From the NCBI GenBank assembly GCA_964495075.1, contig CAZBUJ010000023.1, positions 1 to 64,000 on the forward strand: DNA of 64,000 nt, given 5' to 3'. The first letter of the stretch is position 1. Each line of letters starts with the position of its first letter. Both the position numbers and the translations under genes were made by a program. Below are positions 44,198-53,676 of the stretch, piece by piece. The notes beneath the pieces are model-generated. The model searched no databases. It was given only the letters and a program-made list of their open reading frames with translations, and was not told the DNA's origin. This DNA comes from JAFGJQ01 sp964495075 (GTDB taxonomy: Bacteria > Planctomycetota > Phycisphaerae > UBA1845).

Positions 44198-46135
44198 CTA
44201 GAGATAGTCGATGAGCGACAGGTTCATCAGGGTCGAGCCCGTCATCATCGATGCCTGCAACGCCGTCTGGGCCGCCTGAAAATTGGTCACCGATTCGGCG
44301 TAGTCCAAGTCCTTGATCCGCGACAGGTATTCCTGGGTCGCGTACTTCGCGTCCTCCATCTGGGTCAGCCGATCCTGGAACCCTTTCGACCGGGCCCCTA
44401 TGACCCCGCGGACCCGCGTGACGTCCTCCATGAACACGTTGAGACGCTCGGCGGCCAGGCTGATGCCGAGCTGGTCGTTGCCGCGCAACGCCCGCTCCAG
44501 GTCATACAGGTACGTCAATACGCTCTGAGCCCGGATTCCGTTGGTGTCCGTACTCACCAGCTCGGTGTCAGGATCCGTCACTGACTGTTCAAGCCCGAGG
44601 TCGTCGATCGCGAAGGAGTTGTTCATCCGCGATACGGCCAGCATGCCGGTGCCCCCGGTGGTGTCCTCGAGCCGGATTCCCGTCCCCACCGTGGCCAGCG
44701 AGGCGACCACGGACACCCCGGCGGCCACGGCGGCATCGTTGATCAGGTCGATCACGTCACCGATCGTCTCGGCCCCGTCGAGGTCGACGTCGAAGAAACT
44801 CCCGTCCTTGGCCGTGACGCGGATGTCCACTTCGCCTTCCCGGGTCTCCACGCCGCGGCCGTCGTTGAGATCCGCCAGTCGCGTTTCGACGCTGAGCGAG
44901 AGGATGCCGAGTTCGGCCGCCGTGGTGCCGCCGTTCTCGCCGACGGTCATCGACGTGCCGGAGATCAGGTTGATGACCTCGAGCCCTTTGCCGTCCGCCG
45001 CGATCACGGCCCGAACGTTCATGTCCGCGTTGTCGATCAGGTTCAGAATGTCCTGGACGGTCTCGGCCCCGCTCAGGTCGACGGTGGCGACGTCCGCGCC
45101 GTTGCGAATCTGAATAGCGTCGGCCAAGTTCACGCCGGCCCCGGCTGTGAGATCCGCCACCCGGGTGGTCGCGGTCAGCCGGACGTCCAGATCGGCACCA
45201 ACGATGGGCGTCGCCTGGGCGGTCGGCGTCAGGATTCCGAGATCGGCGGCGATGAGGCCCGTGCTCGTGTCAGTGATCGAGACGGGCGATCCGCCGGGCG
45301 TGATCTGCAGCCCGTTGTCGGTGAGTTCGGCGGTGACGGCGGCCCCGGCGTCGGTGGCCGCCTGGTTGAACAGGTCCACCACGTCGCCGATGGTGTCGGC
45401 CAGGGTCAGATCGACCTGGAACCGGCCGGCCCCGCCCTCTTCGGTGACCACCAGTTGCCCGGCCCGGATCCCGAACCCGTTCGCTCCGTTGAAGTCCTCC
45501 AGTCGGCTGGTGGCGGTGAGGTTCGGATTGAGATCCACGAGGCCGCCGGTGCGGCCGGTCAACGCCCCGAACACGTCGTGCCCGGAGAAGCTGACGTCTT
45601 CGAGTTCATCCTCGGCCACCCGCACCGTCAACGGCGCGATGTCGCCGGTGTAGGCCACCCCGCCGGGGGCGTAGTTGAACGGCTGCACCCCGGAGTCGCG
45701 TCCCGCGAACAGGTACCGGCCCTGGAACTGCCGATTGGAGACGGTGATGATCTGGTCGATGATGGCACTGACCAGCTCGGCGGCGGCGGTGCGCTCGTCG
45801 GCACTGGAGAGGGTGCCGAGGTTCTCGGCCGCGATGGAGTGGGCCTGGATCAACAGCTCGTTGGTCTCGGTCAGGGCGCTGTCGGCGGCGACGAGCAGGT
45901 TGTCCCCGTGCTGCACGTTGAGCACGAGCTGCTCGCGCTGATCGAGGATCTCGGTCATCCGCATCACCTGGGCGGCGGCGGCGGGGTCCTCGCTCGGGGC
46001 GAGGAAGCGGCGCCCGGCGGCCAGGCGATTCTGCTCGTTGAACAGCGTCACCTGCCCGTTGCGCATCGCGTGCACGAGCGACAGGGATCGCATGTTGTGA
46101 CTGACGCGGGTTACGTTGATTGGGCCGACGGCCAT
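44198..46135 (-). CDS. flgL: Flagellar hook-associated protein 3, enlarged by hook IN repeats
   Basis: The junction protein between hook and filament. The N-terminus (NVTRVSHNMRSLSLVHAMRNGQVTLFNEQNRLAAGRRFLAPSEDPAAAAQVM) and C-terminus (QEYLSRIKDLDYAESVTNFQAAQTALQASMMTGSTLMNLSLIDYL) are standard. At 645 residues it is twice the size of E. coli FlgL. The centre holds three flagellin hook IN-type repeats at about 211-300, 325-412 and 418-515, each with a (D/E)TIGDV(V/I)DLIN-like helix and a GTGI or KGLEV strand. These would make a larger exposed domain. Confidence 0.92.
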   Translation of the reverse strand: MAVGPINVTRVSHNMRSLSLVHAMRNGQVTLFNEQNRLAAGRRFLAPSEDPAAAAQVMRMTEILDQREQLVLNVQHGDNLLVAADSALTETNELLIQAHSIAAENLGTLSSADERTAAAELVSAIIDQIITVSNRQFQGRYLFAGRDSGVQPFNYAPGGVAYTGDIAPLTVRVAEDELEDVSFSGHDVFGALTGRTGGLVDLNPNLTATSRLEDFNGANGFGIRAGQLVVTEEGGAGRFQVDLTLADTIGDVVDLFNQAATDAGAAVTAELTDNGLQITPGGSPVSITDTSTGLIAADLGILTPTAQATPIVGADLDVRLTATTRVADLTAGAGVNLADAIQIRNGADVATVDLSGAETVQDILNLIDNADMNVRAVIAADGKGLEVINLISGTSMTVGENGGTTAAELGILSLSVETRLADLNDGRGVETREGEVDIRVTAKDGSFFDVDLDGAETIGDVIDLINDAAVAAGVSVVASLATVGTGIRLEDTTGGTGMLAVSRMNNSFAIDDLGLEQSVTDPDTELVSTDTNGIRAQSVLTYLYDLERALRGNDQLGISLAAERLNVFMEDVTRVRGVIGARSKGFQDRLTQMEDAKYATQEYLSRIKDLDYAESVTNFQAAQTALQASMMTGSTLMNLSLIDYL

Positions 46136-46160
46136 GGTGTCATACCTCGTACAGCCGGGA

Positions 46161-47891
46161 CTACTGGATAATGTTCATCATCTCCGTCATCACCTGATCG
46201 ACGACGCTGAGGTACCGGGCCGCCCCCTGAAAGGCCCGCTCGTACTTCACCAGCTCGATGGCTTCCTCATCCAGGCTCACGCCGCTGATGTTCTCTTTCT
46301 GCGTCTGTAGTGCCATAAGAATGGCATCCGCCGCCTCGATCCCGGTCTTGGCCGCGGCGCCGGTCACGGCGACGTCGTTGGCCACCGCGTTGTAGAAGTC
46401 GAGAATGGAGGACCCGTCGAGCAGCTCGCTCGGCTCGTTGAGCGCGCCGGCCATCCTGCCGGCATTGTCGCCGTCGCCCGTGAAATTCGTCATCGACGCG
46501 GCCAGCCGCCGCGCGTCGCTCTCCACCATCGGGTTGACGTGAATGTCCCCGGCCGTCGACCCCGCGAAGAACGTGTTGACCCCCAGGGCGGACAGCAGGT
46601 TGGCGGTGTCGTCCCGGAAGGTCTGCCCGTCGTTTCCGAAGCTGAACGTGTACCCGTCGTCCGCATCGAGCTTCAGCTTGTGGTCGAACGTAATCGACGC
46701 CGTCACGCCGCTCGCGGTGGCGTTGATGTCGGCCACCAGCGACTCGAGCGAGGTATCCGTCCCGATGCCGTCGAGGTCCACGTCGATCTGGTAGGCGACC
46801 GGGGTGCCGGTGGCGTCGTCGGACACGGTGAGGAAGAAGCTGCCGTTGCGCGGCGGGTTGCGGAGGCCGGCCTCGGGTGAATTGAGGGCGACGCTCGTAT
46901 CCGTCACGTCGTAGGTGCCGGTGACCGAGGTGAACCCGATCAACCCCTGCCCGTCGGAGTGGACGCGGTTGACCTCGCCGATGAGGCCGGCCGCGAACTG
47001 GTCCAGGCTGGCGATGCGGCCGTAGGCCTGGTTCTCGCGGGCGCTGAGCATACCTTCGATGCGGCCACCGTGCACCGAGACCGGCGAGTGGGTGTCGGCG
47101 AACCGGATCACGGCCCGGGCGAATTCGCCATCGACCTGAGTCTCGGTGGTCAGGCCGCGGCTGACCCCGCCCTGCACGATGGCTTCGCTGCCGATGTAGA
47201 CGTATACCGACCCGTCGGGTTGATACCGCACGGTGGTGTCGAAGAGTTCGCTCAGCTCGCGTAGCTTGGCGTCGCGCTGGTCGCGAAGGGAATTGGCCTG
47301 CCCCTGCCGCGAGCCCTCGGCCGAGATGATCCGCGCGTTGAGATCGGCGATCTCGCCGGCCAGCCCGTCGGCGGCGTCCACCAGTCCCTCGATCTGTCCG
47401 TTGATCTCCTCTCCCATGGCCAGCAGTTCACGCCGCAGCCGCTGCACCGACCCGGCGAGGGTCGCCCCGGAAGTGATGGCGACGCTCCGCAGGGCGACGT
47501 CTTCCGGGTTGTTCTGCACGTCGCTGAGCACGTTGAAGAAGTCGGTGAGCTGGGAGGCGATGCCGGCCCCCGACAGTTCGTCGAAGAACGCTTCGATGCG
47601 ATCGACCCAGTCGGCCTCGGTGGCGGCCGATTCCCGATCGCCGACCGCCACGCGGATCCGCGACTCGAGCGATTCGTCGAGGTTGCGCTTGAGCGAGGAC
47701 AGGGCGACCCCGGCGCCCGGTTGCAGGCCCGGCCCCATCGGCGTGCCGGGCAGGGCGGCCAGACCGGCGGTCTGCCGCACGTAGTCGGCATTGCCGGCGT
47801 TGGCGACGTTGTTCCCGACGACCTGCAGGGCGCCCTGGTATGACATGACGGCGCTGCGTCCGATCTGTAATGCCGCTGACATCAGTCCCAT
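46161..47891 (-). CDS. flgK: Flagellar hook-associated protein 1
   Basis: 576 residues. The N-terminal rod/hook motif GALQVVGNNVANAGNADYVRQTAGL and the C-terminal SGVSLDEEAIELVKYERAFQGAARYLSVVDQVMTEMMNII are typical of FlgK. The central region has a beta-rich insert. The start may be 47891 or the Met three codons later. The flgL start is 26 bases after its stop. Confidence 0.94.
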   Translation of the reverse strand: MGLMSAALQIGRSAVMSYQGALQVVGNNVANAGNADYVRQTAGLAALPGTPMGPGLQPGAGVALSSLKRNLDESLESRIRVAVGDRESAATEADWVDRIEAFFDELSGAGIASQLTDFFNVLSDVQNNPEDVALRSVAITSGATLAGSVQRLRRELLAMGEEINGQIEGLVDAADGLAGEIADLNARIISAEGSRQGQANSLRDQRDAKLRELSELFDTTVRYQPDGSVYVYIGSEAIVQGGVSRGLTTETQVDGEFARAVIRFADTHSPVSVHGGRIEGMLSARENQAYGRIASLDQFAAGLIGEVNRVHSDGQGLIGFTSVTGTYDVTDTSVALNSPEAGLRNPPRNGSFFLTVSDDATGTPVAYQIDVDLDGIGTDTSLESLVADINATASGVTASITFDHKLKLDADDGYTFSFGNDGQTFRDDTANLLSALGVNTFFAGSTAGDIHVNPMVESDARRLAASMTNFTGDGDNAGRMAGALNEPSELLDGSSILDFYNAVANDVAVTGAAAKTGIEAADAILMALQTQKENISGVSLDEEAIELVKYERAFQGAARYLSVVDQVMTEMMNIIQ

Positions 47892-47957
47892 GGTTCGCCT
47901 TCGCTTCCTGGCACTCGTTTGCCTCTGGCCGCCCGCCGCTTCCGCCGGGCGACGTCG

Positions 47958-48482
47958 CTATCCCAACGCATCCAGCAGGCGCCGTCGCGTTGGCACGTCC
48001 AGGCCGCCCTGGTGCGTGTACCCGCCGACTCTTGCCCCGCCGGTCGTCGTCATCGCCGCGAACACGTGTCGGAAGTGCCCGAGGATTTCGCGAGCGATCA
48101 GGCCGGCCACGCGATTGCGTTCCGCCACTTGGGCCACCACGCGACGCAATCGATCGGCGGCAGCCAAGAGTCGAGTGCCGCCCGGCTCGGCGAGTCGGTT
48201 GGCCAGCACGCGAATGTTCATGGACCGGGCCCGGCTGGGGCTGATGCCGAGCGACTGCCCGACGGCGATCATGATCTGCCGGCGGAGGCCTTCCTGCTCG
48301 GTGACCTGCTCGACGAGGGCGGCCTCCCGATCGATGCACGAGCGCATCCCCTCGATGTCCGCGGTCCGCATGCGTTCCACCTTCTCGCAGATCACGTCGC
48401 GCAGTTGGTCGTGCAGCACCGCCAACCGCTCGAGTAGCGTCAACAATGCCGTCGTCTGGCTGTCTGCCGTTTTCGTCATCAC
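47958..48482 (-). CDS. flgN: FlgN-like flagellar export chaperone
   Basis: 174 residues, almost entirely helical: LLTLLERLAVLHDQLRDVICEKVERMRTADIEGMRSCIDREAALVEQV is the FlgN-type coiled coil, with a second helical half ending in a polar tail. FlgN is the chaperone for FlgK and FlgL, which are encoded next. The start overlaps the flgJ-like stop by 4 bases. Confidence 0.8.
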   Translation of the reverse strand: MMTKTADSQTTALLTLLERLAVLHDQLRDVICEKVERMRTADIEGMRSCIDREAALVEQVTEQEGLRRQIMIAVGQSLGISPSRARSMNIRVLANRLAEPGGTRLLAAADRLRRVVAQVAERNRVAGLIAREILGHFRHVFAAMTTTGGARVGGYTHQGGLDVPTRRRLLDALG

Positions 48483-48829
48483 GCCTTGTCACTCCCGGTT
48501 TCCGACTTCGCGCTGCGAGCCCGCTCGAGCCGCGTCTGGGCCTCCACCAGCCGCCGGGCGATCGTGTCGGCGAAGCGGAAGGTGCGGGCCTCCCCGGCCT
48601 GCTCGGCGAACACCTCGTGCAGTTGGCCCTGGAAGACCTTCTCCCCGAACCCGCCGTGGCCGTACGCGCCCTTCAGCGTGCTGTCGCGCAACTGCCGCAT
48701 CAGCGTTCCGTAGAAGATGCTGCCGACCACCTGGTTGACCGACTGCTGCAGTTCGCGCTGCACGCGGTCCGTACCGCTTCGGACGGCGGGATCGGGAGGG
48801 GACTGGATGGTGTCGGTCACGGTCATCAT
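48479..48829 (-). CDS. flgJ: FlgJ-like rod-binding protein without muramidase domain
   Basis: 116 residues corresponding to the N-terminal rod-binding part of FlgJ: VNQVVGSIFYGTLMRQLRDSTLKGAYGHGGFGEKVFQGQLHEVFAEQAG. The C-terminal peptidoglycan hydrolase domain of E. coli FlgJ is missing, as in many non-gamma-proteobacteria, so another enzyme must open the wall. Its ATG overlaps the flgI stop by one base (TGATG). Confidence 0.87.
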   Translation of the reverse strand: MMTVTDTIQSPPDPAVRSGTDRVQRELQQSVNQVVGSIFYGTLMRQLRDSTLKGAYGHGGFGEKVFQGQLHEVFAEQAGEARTFRFADTIARRLVEAQTRLERARSAKSETGSDKA

Positions 48830-49965
48830 CACTCCTCGATCAGCAGTTTCGCGTGGAGCCTTCCCAGTCGATGGATCTCGGTCACGATGGCGATGCGGTC
48901 TTCGATCGGCACGCTGAGCCGGTTCAGGGCACCGAGCAGGTCGGTTACGCCGGTGCTGCCGGCCCGGCTGGGGTCGATGCCGACGAAGGTCTGCGGGCCT
49001 ACCAGGGCCTCCGCCGTGCCGTCCGGTCCGGCCGGCAGCACGGTGACCGTCAGTCCCTTGTGCGACACGATGACCGGCGAGATCGTCGCGTTGCCCGTCA
49101 CGACGATGGTGCCCGTGCGCCGGTTGATCGTGACGCGGGCTTCGTCGTCCGGAACGAGCAGCTCCAGGGTCTCGATGTCCCGGATCCAGGAGGCCGGCAG
49201 CTGTTCGTGGGGGACGACGACGAGCACGTTCTTCGGGTCGACCGCCATGGCCACGTGGGTCACGTCCGCCGCCAGAGACAGTTCCGAATCGATGGTCACG
49301 GCGATTTCGTGGGCCATCGCCCAACTGGCGTGGCGCTCGTCCAGCACCAGGGTGATGTAGAGCTGGTTCGGTTCGATCCAGTCGCTCGTGTACGGCAGGT
49401 CGCGCCCGACCGCGAGGTAGTTCAGGAGCACGTCCTCTTCCATCACCGCCCCGCCGGCGATCATCCCTTGCGTGGGCAGGGTCTCGTCGTGGAGTCGGAC
49501 GGGGCCGGCGGCGTACGCGAAGAACGGCGGAAGCTCAGGGTTGTCCCGCACCATGGGGTCGTGATGAACCAGGGGTACGGGCAGCAAACGCCCGCCGCGG
49601 AGACTCTTGGCGGCCCCGAAAGCGGACACCTGGACGTCGACGCGATCCCCCTCGCGAACGCCGCTGTCGGGGATGGTCGCCTCCACGAAGACGAGGGCCA
49701 CGTCCTTGGAATCCTTCAGTTCGGCCATGGAGACCACCGGGGCGGCGAGGTCCTTGAGGCCTTCGGCCATGGCCCGCATGGTGGGGGCGTACTCGTCCCC
49801 GTCCCCGGTGCCGTCGAGTCCCACGACCAGTCCCAAGCCGATCAGCCGGTTGATCCGCTGACCTTTGAGCTGGGTGATGTCGGCGATTCGGCAGGTGACG
49901 TCGGCCGCGGGGGCGGCGGGCGTCCAGCCGGCGACCAGCATGATGATGAGGGCGCTTCGACGCAC
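48829..49965 (-). CDS. flgI: Flagellar P-ring protein FlgI
   Basis: 378 residues with a signal peptide (MRRSALIIMLVAGWTPAAPAA). RIADITQLKGQRINRLIGLGLVVGLDGTGDG, VEATIPDSGVREGDRVDVQVSAFGAAKSLRGGRLL and the C-terminal SVPIEDRIAIVTEIHRLGRLHAKLLIEE are FlgI hallmarks. Forms the bushing ring in the peptidoglycan layer, so this cell has a wall of some thickness around the rod. Confidence 0.95.
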   Translation of the reverse strand: MRRSALIIMLVAGWTPAAPAADVTCRIADITQLKGQRINRLIGLGLVVGLDGTGDGDEYAPTMRAMAEGLKDLAAPVVSMAELKDSKDVALVFVEATIPDSGVREGDRVDVQVSAFGAAKSLRGGRLLPVPLVHHDPMVRDNPELPPFFAYAAGPVRLHDETLPTQGMIAGGAVMEEDVLLNYLAVGRDLPYTSDWIEPNQLYITLVLDERHASWAMAHEIAVTIDSELSLAADVTHVAMAVDPKNVLVVVPHEQLPASWIRDIETLELLVPDDEARVTINRRTGTIVVTGNATISPVIVSHKGLTVTVLPAGPDGTAEALVGPQTFVGIDPSRAGSTGVTDLLGALNRLSVPIEDRIAIVTEIHRLGRLHAKLLIEE

Positions 49966-49975
49966 GGTTCACCCC

Positions 49976-50686
49976 TTACACGGGCCGCGTAAAGCCGAGG
50001 ATCCGGGTAACCCAGCCGTCCTTCGAAGCGTCTCGGACGGCGCCGCCGTTCTGGTTGTCGATCCTCAGATCCGCGAGTTGCGTGCTCAGGATCGTGTTGT
50101 CGGGCGTCACGTCACTCTTCCGGCACGTACCGGTGAGTGTCATCTCCATGACATCCCGATCGAACTTGAGGTAGTTGCGGGCCTGGAGGACCAGGTTGCC
50201 GTTGGGCTTGACATCGATGATCTCCGCGGTGATCCGGGTGATGAAGCGATCCTCGCGGTCCTTGTCCCCTTCGTTCTTCGACTTCTCCTGGTACCGGTAG
50301 TCGATGTTGGGCTTTCCGCGGGCGAACGTGGAGGCACCGACGCCACCGTCGATGAACTTGATGAACGCGTCGAGCTGGCTGGTGACGTCGAACTTGCGCT
50401 TGGTCTCCTGGGTCGCGTCCGATTCGAAGCTCCGCTGCTGCCGCACGATGATCGTGATCAGGTCATACACCTCGAACGTCTTGGGCGGATCGACCGGCAC
50501 GGCGATTATCGAGTGCCGCTCCAGCACCTTGTTGCCCTGGTACTCGACGGCTTCGCGGCTGCTCGCGGACAGCACCGGCCGGGTGGTGGTAGCCGGGCGT
50601 CGGAGGGACGTCGATTGTGCCAGGGCGGTTTGGGCCGCTCCCGTCGCCAGCATCGCCCAGGCCACCGTGCACCAACGATTCATCAT
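49976..50686 (-). CDS. flgH: Flagellar L-ring protein FlgH
   Basis: 236 residues. The mature domain has VYDLITIIVRQQRSFESDATQETKRKFDV, FITRITAEIIDVKPNGNLVLQARN and the C-terminal DNTILSTQLADLRIDNQNGGAVRDASKDGW that match FlgH. The signal peptide ends in ALAQS without a lipobox, whereas E. coli FlgH is a lipoprotein. L-rings sit in the outer membrane, so this supports an outer membrane in this organism. The start overlaps the flgA stop. Confidence 0.92.
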   Translation of the reverse strand: MMNRWCTVAWAMLATGAAQTALAQSTSLRRPATTTRPVLSASSREAVEYQGNKVLERHSIIAVPVDPPKTFEVYDLITIIVRQQRSFESDATQETKRKFDVTSQLDAFIKFIDGGVGASTFARGKPNIDYRYQEKSKNEGDKDREDRFITRITAEIIDVKPNGNLVLQARNYLKFDRDVMEMTLTGTCRKSDVTPDNTILSTQLADLRIDNQNGGAVRDASKDGWVTRILGFTRPV

Positions 50687-51795
50687 TCACCGCCTCCCGC
50701 GAGATAGACTTTTCCGTTTTCTTCCCGTTGCGGCGGCATGTGCACCTGGACCCGGCGCGGTCCGGTGACCACGCCGGTAATGGTGCGCCGCTTCCCGTCG
50801 TGCGTGCGCAGCTCGATAACGTCTCCGAACGCGCCGCTCTGCATAGCCTTGGCGGCGGTCACCACGGTCACCCCGCCCGCCACGGAGTGCACCTCCACGA
50901 TCTCGCCGCGATGGACGATGGGGACCGGCTCGAGCTGGTGGGCTTGAATGGGGTCCCCGGCCGGAATGAACTGGCGGGCCCGCTGCCCGAGCGCCTCGGC
51001 CACTTCGGACAACCCCATCTGCGTGAATTGCGTGAACGTCATGTCGATGACCTGGACGTCGTTCGTCTGGATCATGGCCTTGGCGTTGATGGCCCGGCGC
51101 GCCACCAGCACCGGGTGGGAGTAGCTGACCGTCGCCACGATGGGGACGACCTGCACCGTCTTGCCGTCCCGGCGAACCGTCACTTCGACGGTGGTCATGC
51201 CAAGCAATCGCCCCGACCGTCGCCGGACCACGAACGAAAACTCCGGTTCGGAAAGGTCGAGGACCGGCTGGGCGGTTCGCCCGAACTGGACGTTCACCGT
51301 GCCGTCCTCCCGCCCGATCTCGTTCCGGAAGTGCTCGATCACCGCCTGGCGGAGGGTCCGCGTCCCGGGCGTGGCCGGCGAGGTGGGGTCGACCGGGGCG
51401 ACGGGCGCGGCCACGGGCGGCGGTGCCGGCACCAGGGGCCGCGTCACGGCGCACCGCGACGCGCCCTTGACCAGCACGGCCGCGAGATTGACCTTGGCGC
51501 GGCCCAGCGCTTCCTTCACGTCCCAGATCTTCACGTAGACGGAACCGCCGGGCTTCGGGGCGGGCGCCACGACGAGGCCCCGGATCCGCTCGTACTCGTC
51601 CGGTGTGAATCCGTGCAGGTCGCACACGTCGGCCACCCGGATCTGGTCGTCGACCACCACGGCGGTGGCCCACGCCCGCACGGTGGCCCCCTGGGCCGCC
51701 GCGCACGCGATGGCCGACACGCACGCGCCCACCAGGGCGACCCGCCGCATCGTTCGCGAGAACACGAATGGGTAGTTGCACTCCTTGCCGTTCAT
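50683..51795 (-). CDS. flgA: Flagellar basal body P-ring assembly chaperone FlgA
   Basis: 370 residues with a late signal peptide (MRRVALVGACVSAIACAAAQG, residues 16-36). The C-terminal SAF-type domain has VLVARRAINAKAMIQTNDVQVIDM, the AGDPIQAHQLEPVPIVHRGEIVEV strand and a final GEVIEL-like FGDVIELRTHDGKR segment. FlgA escorts FlgI in the periplasm. It is longer than E. coli FlgA (219), with an extra N-terminal region rich in Pro/Ala. The Met at 51750 is the alternative start. Confidence 0.88.
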   Translation of the reverse strand: MNGKECNYPFVFSRTMRRVALVGACVSAIACAAAQGATVRAWATAVVVDDQIRVADVCDLHGFTPDEYERIRGLVVAPAPKPGGSVYVKIWDVKEALGRAKVNLAAVLVKGASRCAVTRPLVPAPPPVAAPVAPVDPTSPATPGTRTLRQAVIEHFRNEIGREDGTVNVQFGRTAQPVLDLSEPEFSFVVRRRSGRLLGMTTVEVTVRRDGKTVQVVPIVATVSYSHPVLVARRAINAKAMIQTNDVQVIDMTFTQFTQMGLSEVAEALGQRARQFIPAGDPIQAHQLEPVPIVHRGEIVEVHSVAGGVTVVTAAKAMQSGAFGDVIELRTHDGKRRTITGVVTGPRRVQVHMPPQREENGKVYLAGGGE

Positions 51796-51847
51796 CGCTG
51801 CATCCTGCCTGCTGAAGAACTCACTCTGTCGTTGCCCCTACGTCCGC

Positions 51848-52657
51848 CTAGAACCGCCTGAGGTTCGTGACGACCTGTAAAGCCTGGTCCGCCGCCTGGA
51901 TGCTCTGACTGTTCAACTCGAACGAACGCTGGGTGGTGATCAGGGAGACCAGTTCCCGGACCGGCTCGACGTTGCTCAGTTCGAGCTGGCCCTGGTACAC
52001 GGCGCCCATGCCGTCGGTCTGCGGGTCACCCACGAACGGCGGCCCCGAGGCGTCCGTCTCCGCGTACAACGTATTGCCAATCTGCAACAACCCTTCCGGG
52101 TTGACGAAACGGGCCAGTTGAATCTGTCCGACCGTGTTGAGTGTCTCGGACCCCGTCTGGCGCACCCGCACCTCTCCGCTGGCCGAGACGGCGACCTGCG
52201 TCGTGTCGGCGGGCACGGTGATCGGCGGCTCCAGCGGCGTGCCGAGGCTATTGCCCAGCACGATGGTGCCGTCCGGATTCTGGATGAAGTTGCCCGCCCG
52301 CGTGTAGGCGACGATGGGCGTGCCATTGAAGATCGAGCGAACCTGAAAGAAGCCCGGGCCGTTGATCCGCCAGTCAAGCTCCTTGTCGGTCGGGTCGATC
52401 GGGCCGGGCGTGAAGTCCAACTGCGTGCCCGACGTCTGAACACCCAGACCGACCTGGATGCCGTACGGCGTCGGCTCGTCCTCCGCGTTGGGGATGCCCG
52501 GCTCCCGTTTCGTGTCGTAGAGCAGATCCTCGAAATTGACACGCGATTTCTTGAACCCCGTCGTGTTGACGTTGGCTAGGTTATTCGCCGTCACGTCCAG
52601 CTTCTGGTCCAACGCCTTCATGCCCGACGCAGCCGAATGAAGCGCTACGATTGCCAT
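51848..52657 (-). CDS. flgG: Flagellar distal rod protein FlgG
   Basis: 269 residues. ALHSAASGMKALDQKLDVTANNLANVNTTGFKKSRVNFEDLLYD and the C-terminal LSNVEPVRELVSLITTQRSFELNSQSIQAADQALQVVTNLRRF are the FlgG signatures; the 18-residue FlgG-specific region with GVQTSG is present. Follows flgF by 12 bases. Confidence 0.96.
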   Translation of the reverse strand: MAIVALHSAASGMKALDQKLDVTANNLANVNTTGFKKSRVNFEDLLYDTKREPGIPNAEDEPTPYGIQVGLGVQTSGTQLDFTPGPIDPTDKELDWRINGPGFFQVRSIFNGTPIVAYTRAGNFIQNPDGTIVLGNSLGTPLEPPITVPADTTQVAVSASGEVRVRQTGSETLNTVGQIQLARFVNPEGLLQIGNTLYAETDASGPPFVGDPQTDGMGAVYQGQLELSNVEPVRELVSLITTQRSFELNSQSIQAADQALQVVTNLRRF

Positions 52658-52669
52658 TTTCGGTGATCC

Positions 52670-53431
52670 TTATCCGATCCGTCCCACGCGATTCACGGCC
52701 TGGCCGTTGATCTCGTCCTGCATCGTGATCATCCGGGCGTTCGTCTCGTACGCCCGGGTGACTTCGATCATGGTCATCAACCCCTCCACGGGAGTAACCG
52801 TCGAAGCCTCCACGAAGCCCACTTTCAGGCTGGACGTGGTCGGCTGAGTCTTCACGTCGTTCGTCCCGATGAAGAGGTTCTGGCCGACCTTGCGAAGCTT
52901 CCGCACGTCATCCACGTCGACCACGCCCAGGCGGGCGACTCGCGTGCCGTCCTGCTCGACGCTCCCCCCGGCGGTGATGTCCACCGGCTGGTGGCGGTTC
53001 ACCACGATCGGACTGCCCCCTTCGTCGAGGAACTTGATGGTCCCGTTGCCGGCCATGCTGACCAGCTCGCCCTGCGTGTTGATGGTCATGCGCCCGTCGC
53101 GGGTGAAACGGGGCTGGTCGCCGTCGAGCACGGTGAAGAACCCGTCGCCATCGATGGCGACGTCGTGCTTGCCGCCCGGTCGAAACGCCCCCTGCTCGAA
53201 CGAGTGGTACGTGGGCCGCACCCACGGCCCGCCCGTCATCCCGTCGTACAGTGGGTTGCGGTAACGCAGGCCGCGGGAATCGGTGGCACTTTCCACCCGT
53301 CGCTCGTGGATCACCGCGAGGTCGCGTTTGAATCCCACCGTGTCGACGTTGGCCATGTTGTTGGCGGCCAGCGCCTGGCGGTACTCATTCACCTGCATGC
53401 CGGCCGCGGAGAGCCATAGACCGTAGTCCAT
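52670..53431 (-). CDS. flgF: Flagellar proximal rod protein FlgF
   Basis: 253 residues. It shares the rod N-terminus (SAAGMQVNEYRQALAANNMANVDTVGFKRDLAV) and C-terminus (PVEGLMTMIEVTRAYETNARMITMQDE) with FlgG but starts MDYGLWLSAAGM as FlgF does. The ATG overlaps by one base the stop of the small gene upstream. Confidence 0.93.
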   Translation of the reverse strand: MDYGLWLSAAGMQVNEYRQALAANNMANVDTVGFKRDLAVIHERRVESATDSRGLRYRNPLYDGMTGGPWVRPTYHSFEQGAFRPGGKHDVAIDGDGFFTVLDGDQPRFTRDGRMTINTQGELVSMAGNGTIKFLDEGGSPIVVNRHQPVDITAGGSVEQDGTRVARLGVVDVDDVRKLRKVGQNLFIGTNDVKTQPTTSSLKVGFVEASTVTPVEGLMTMIEVTRAYETNARMITMQDEINGQAVNRVGRIG

Positions 53432-53676
53432 CAGTTCCAGCTCGCATCCAAAGGGAAGTCGGGCGGCCCGTCGTCGTCGGCGTGATCGTCATCCAGGGCG
53501 ATATGCGAACCGCCGACCAGCAGCAGCGCGATGGTCAGCGACGACGGGTCGGTCGCGATCTCGTCAACGAGTTCGCCGGCCAGCCGTCGAATCGTTTCGC
53601 CAAGATCGGCCCACGAGCCTTCGCTGACGAACACCTCGATGTCGGGCTCAACGTGCTTCAGGCGGTTGTGGTGCAT
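53431..53676 (-). CDS. Small acidic protein coupled to flgF (81 aa)
   Basis: 81 residues, start supported by AAGGGAG nine bases before the ATG. The N-terminus is basic (MHHNRLKHVEPDIEVFV), the centre is helical (WADLGETIRRLAGELVDEIA) and a hydrophobic strand (SLTIALLLVGGSHIAL) precedes an acidic tail (DDDHADDDGPPDFPLD). No family is recognised. Its stop overlaps the flgF ATG (TGATG), which shows co-translation with the rod genes and suggests a flagellar role. Confidence 0.7.
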   Translation of the reverse strand: MHHNRLKHVEPDIEVFVSEGSWADLGETIRRLAGELVDEIATDPSSLTIALLLVGGSHIALDDDHADDDGPPDFPLDASWN

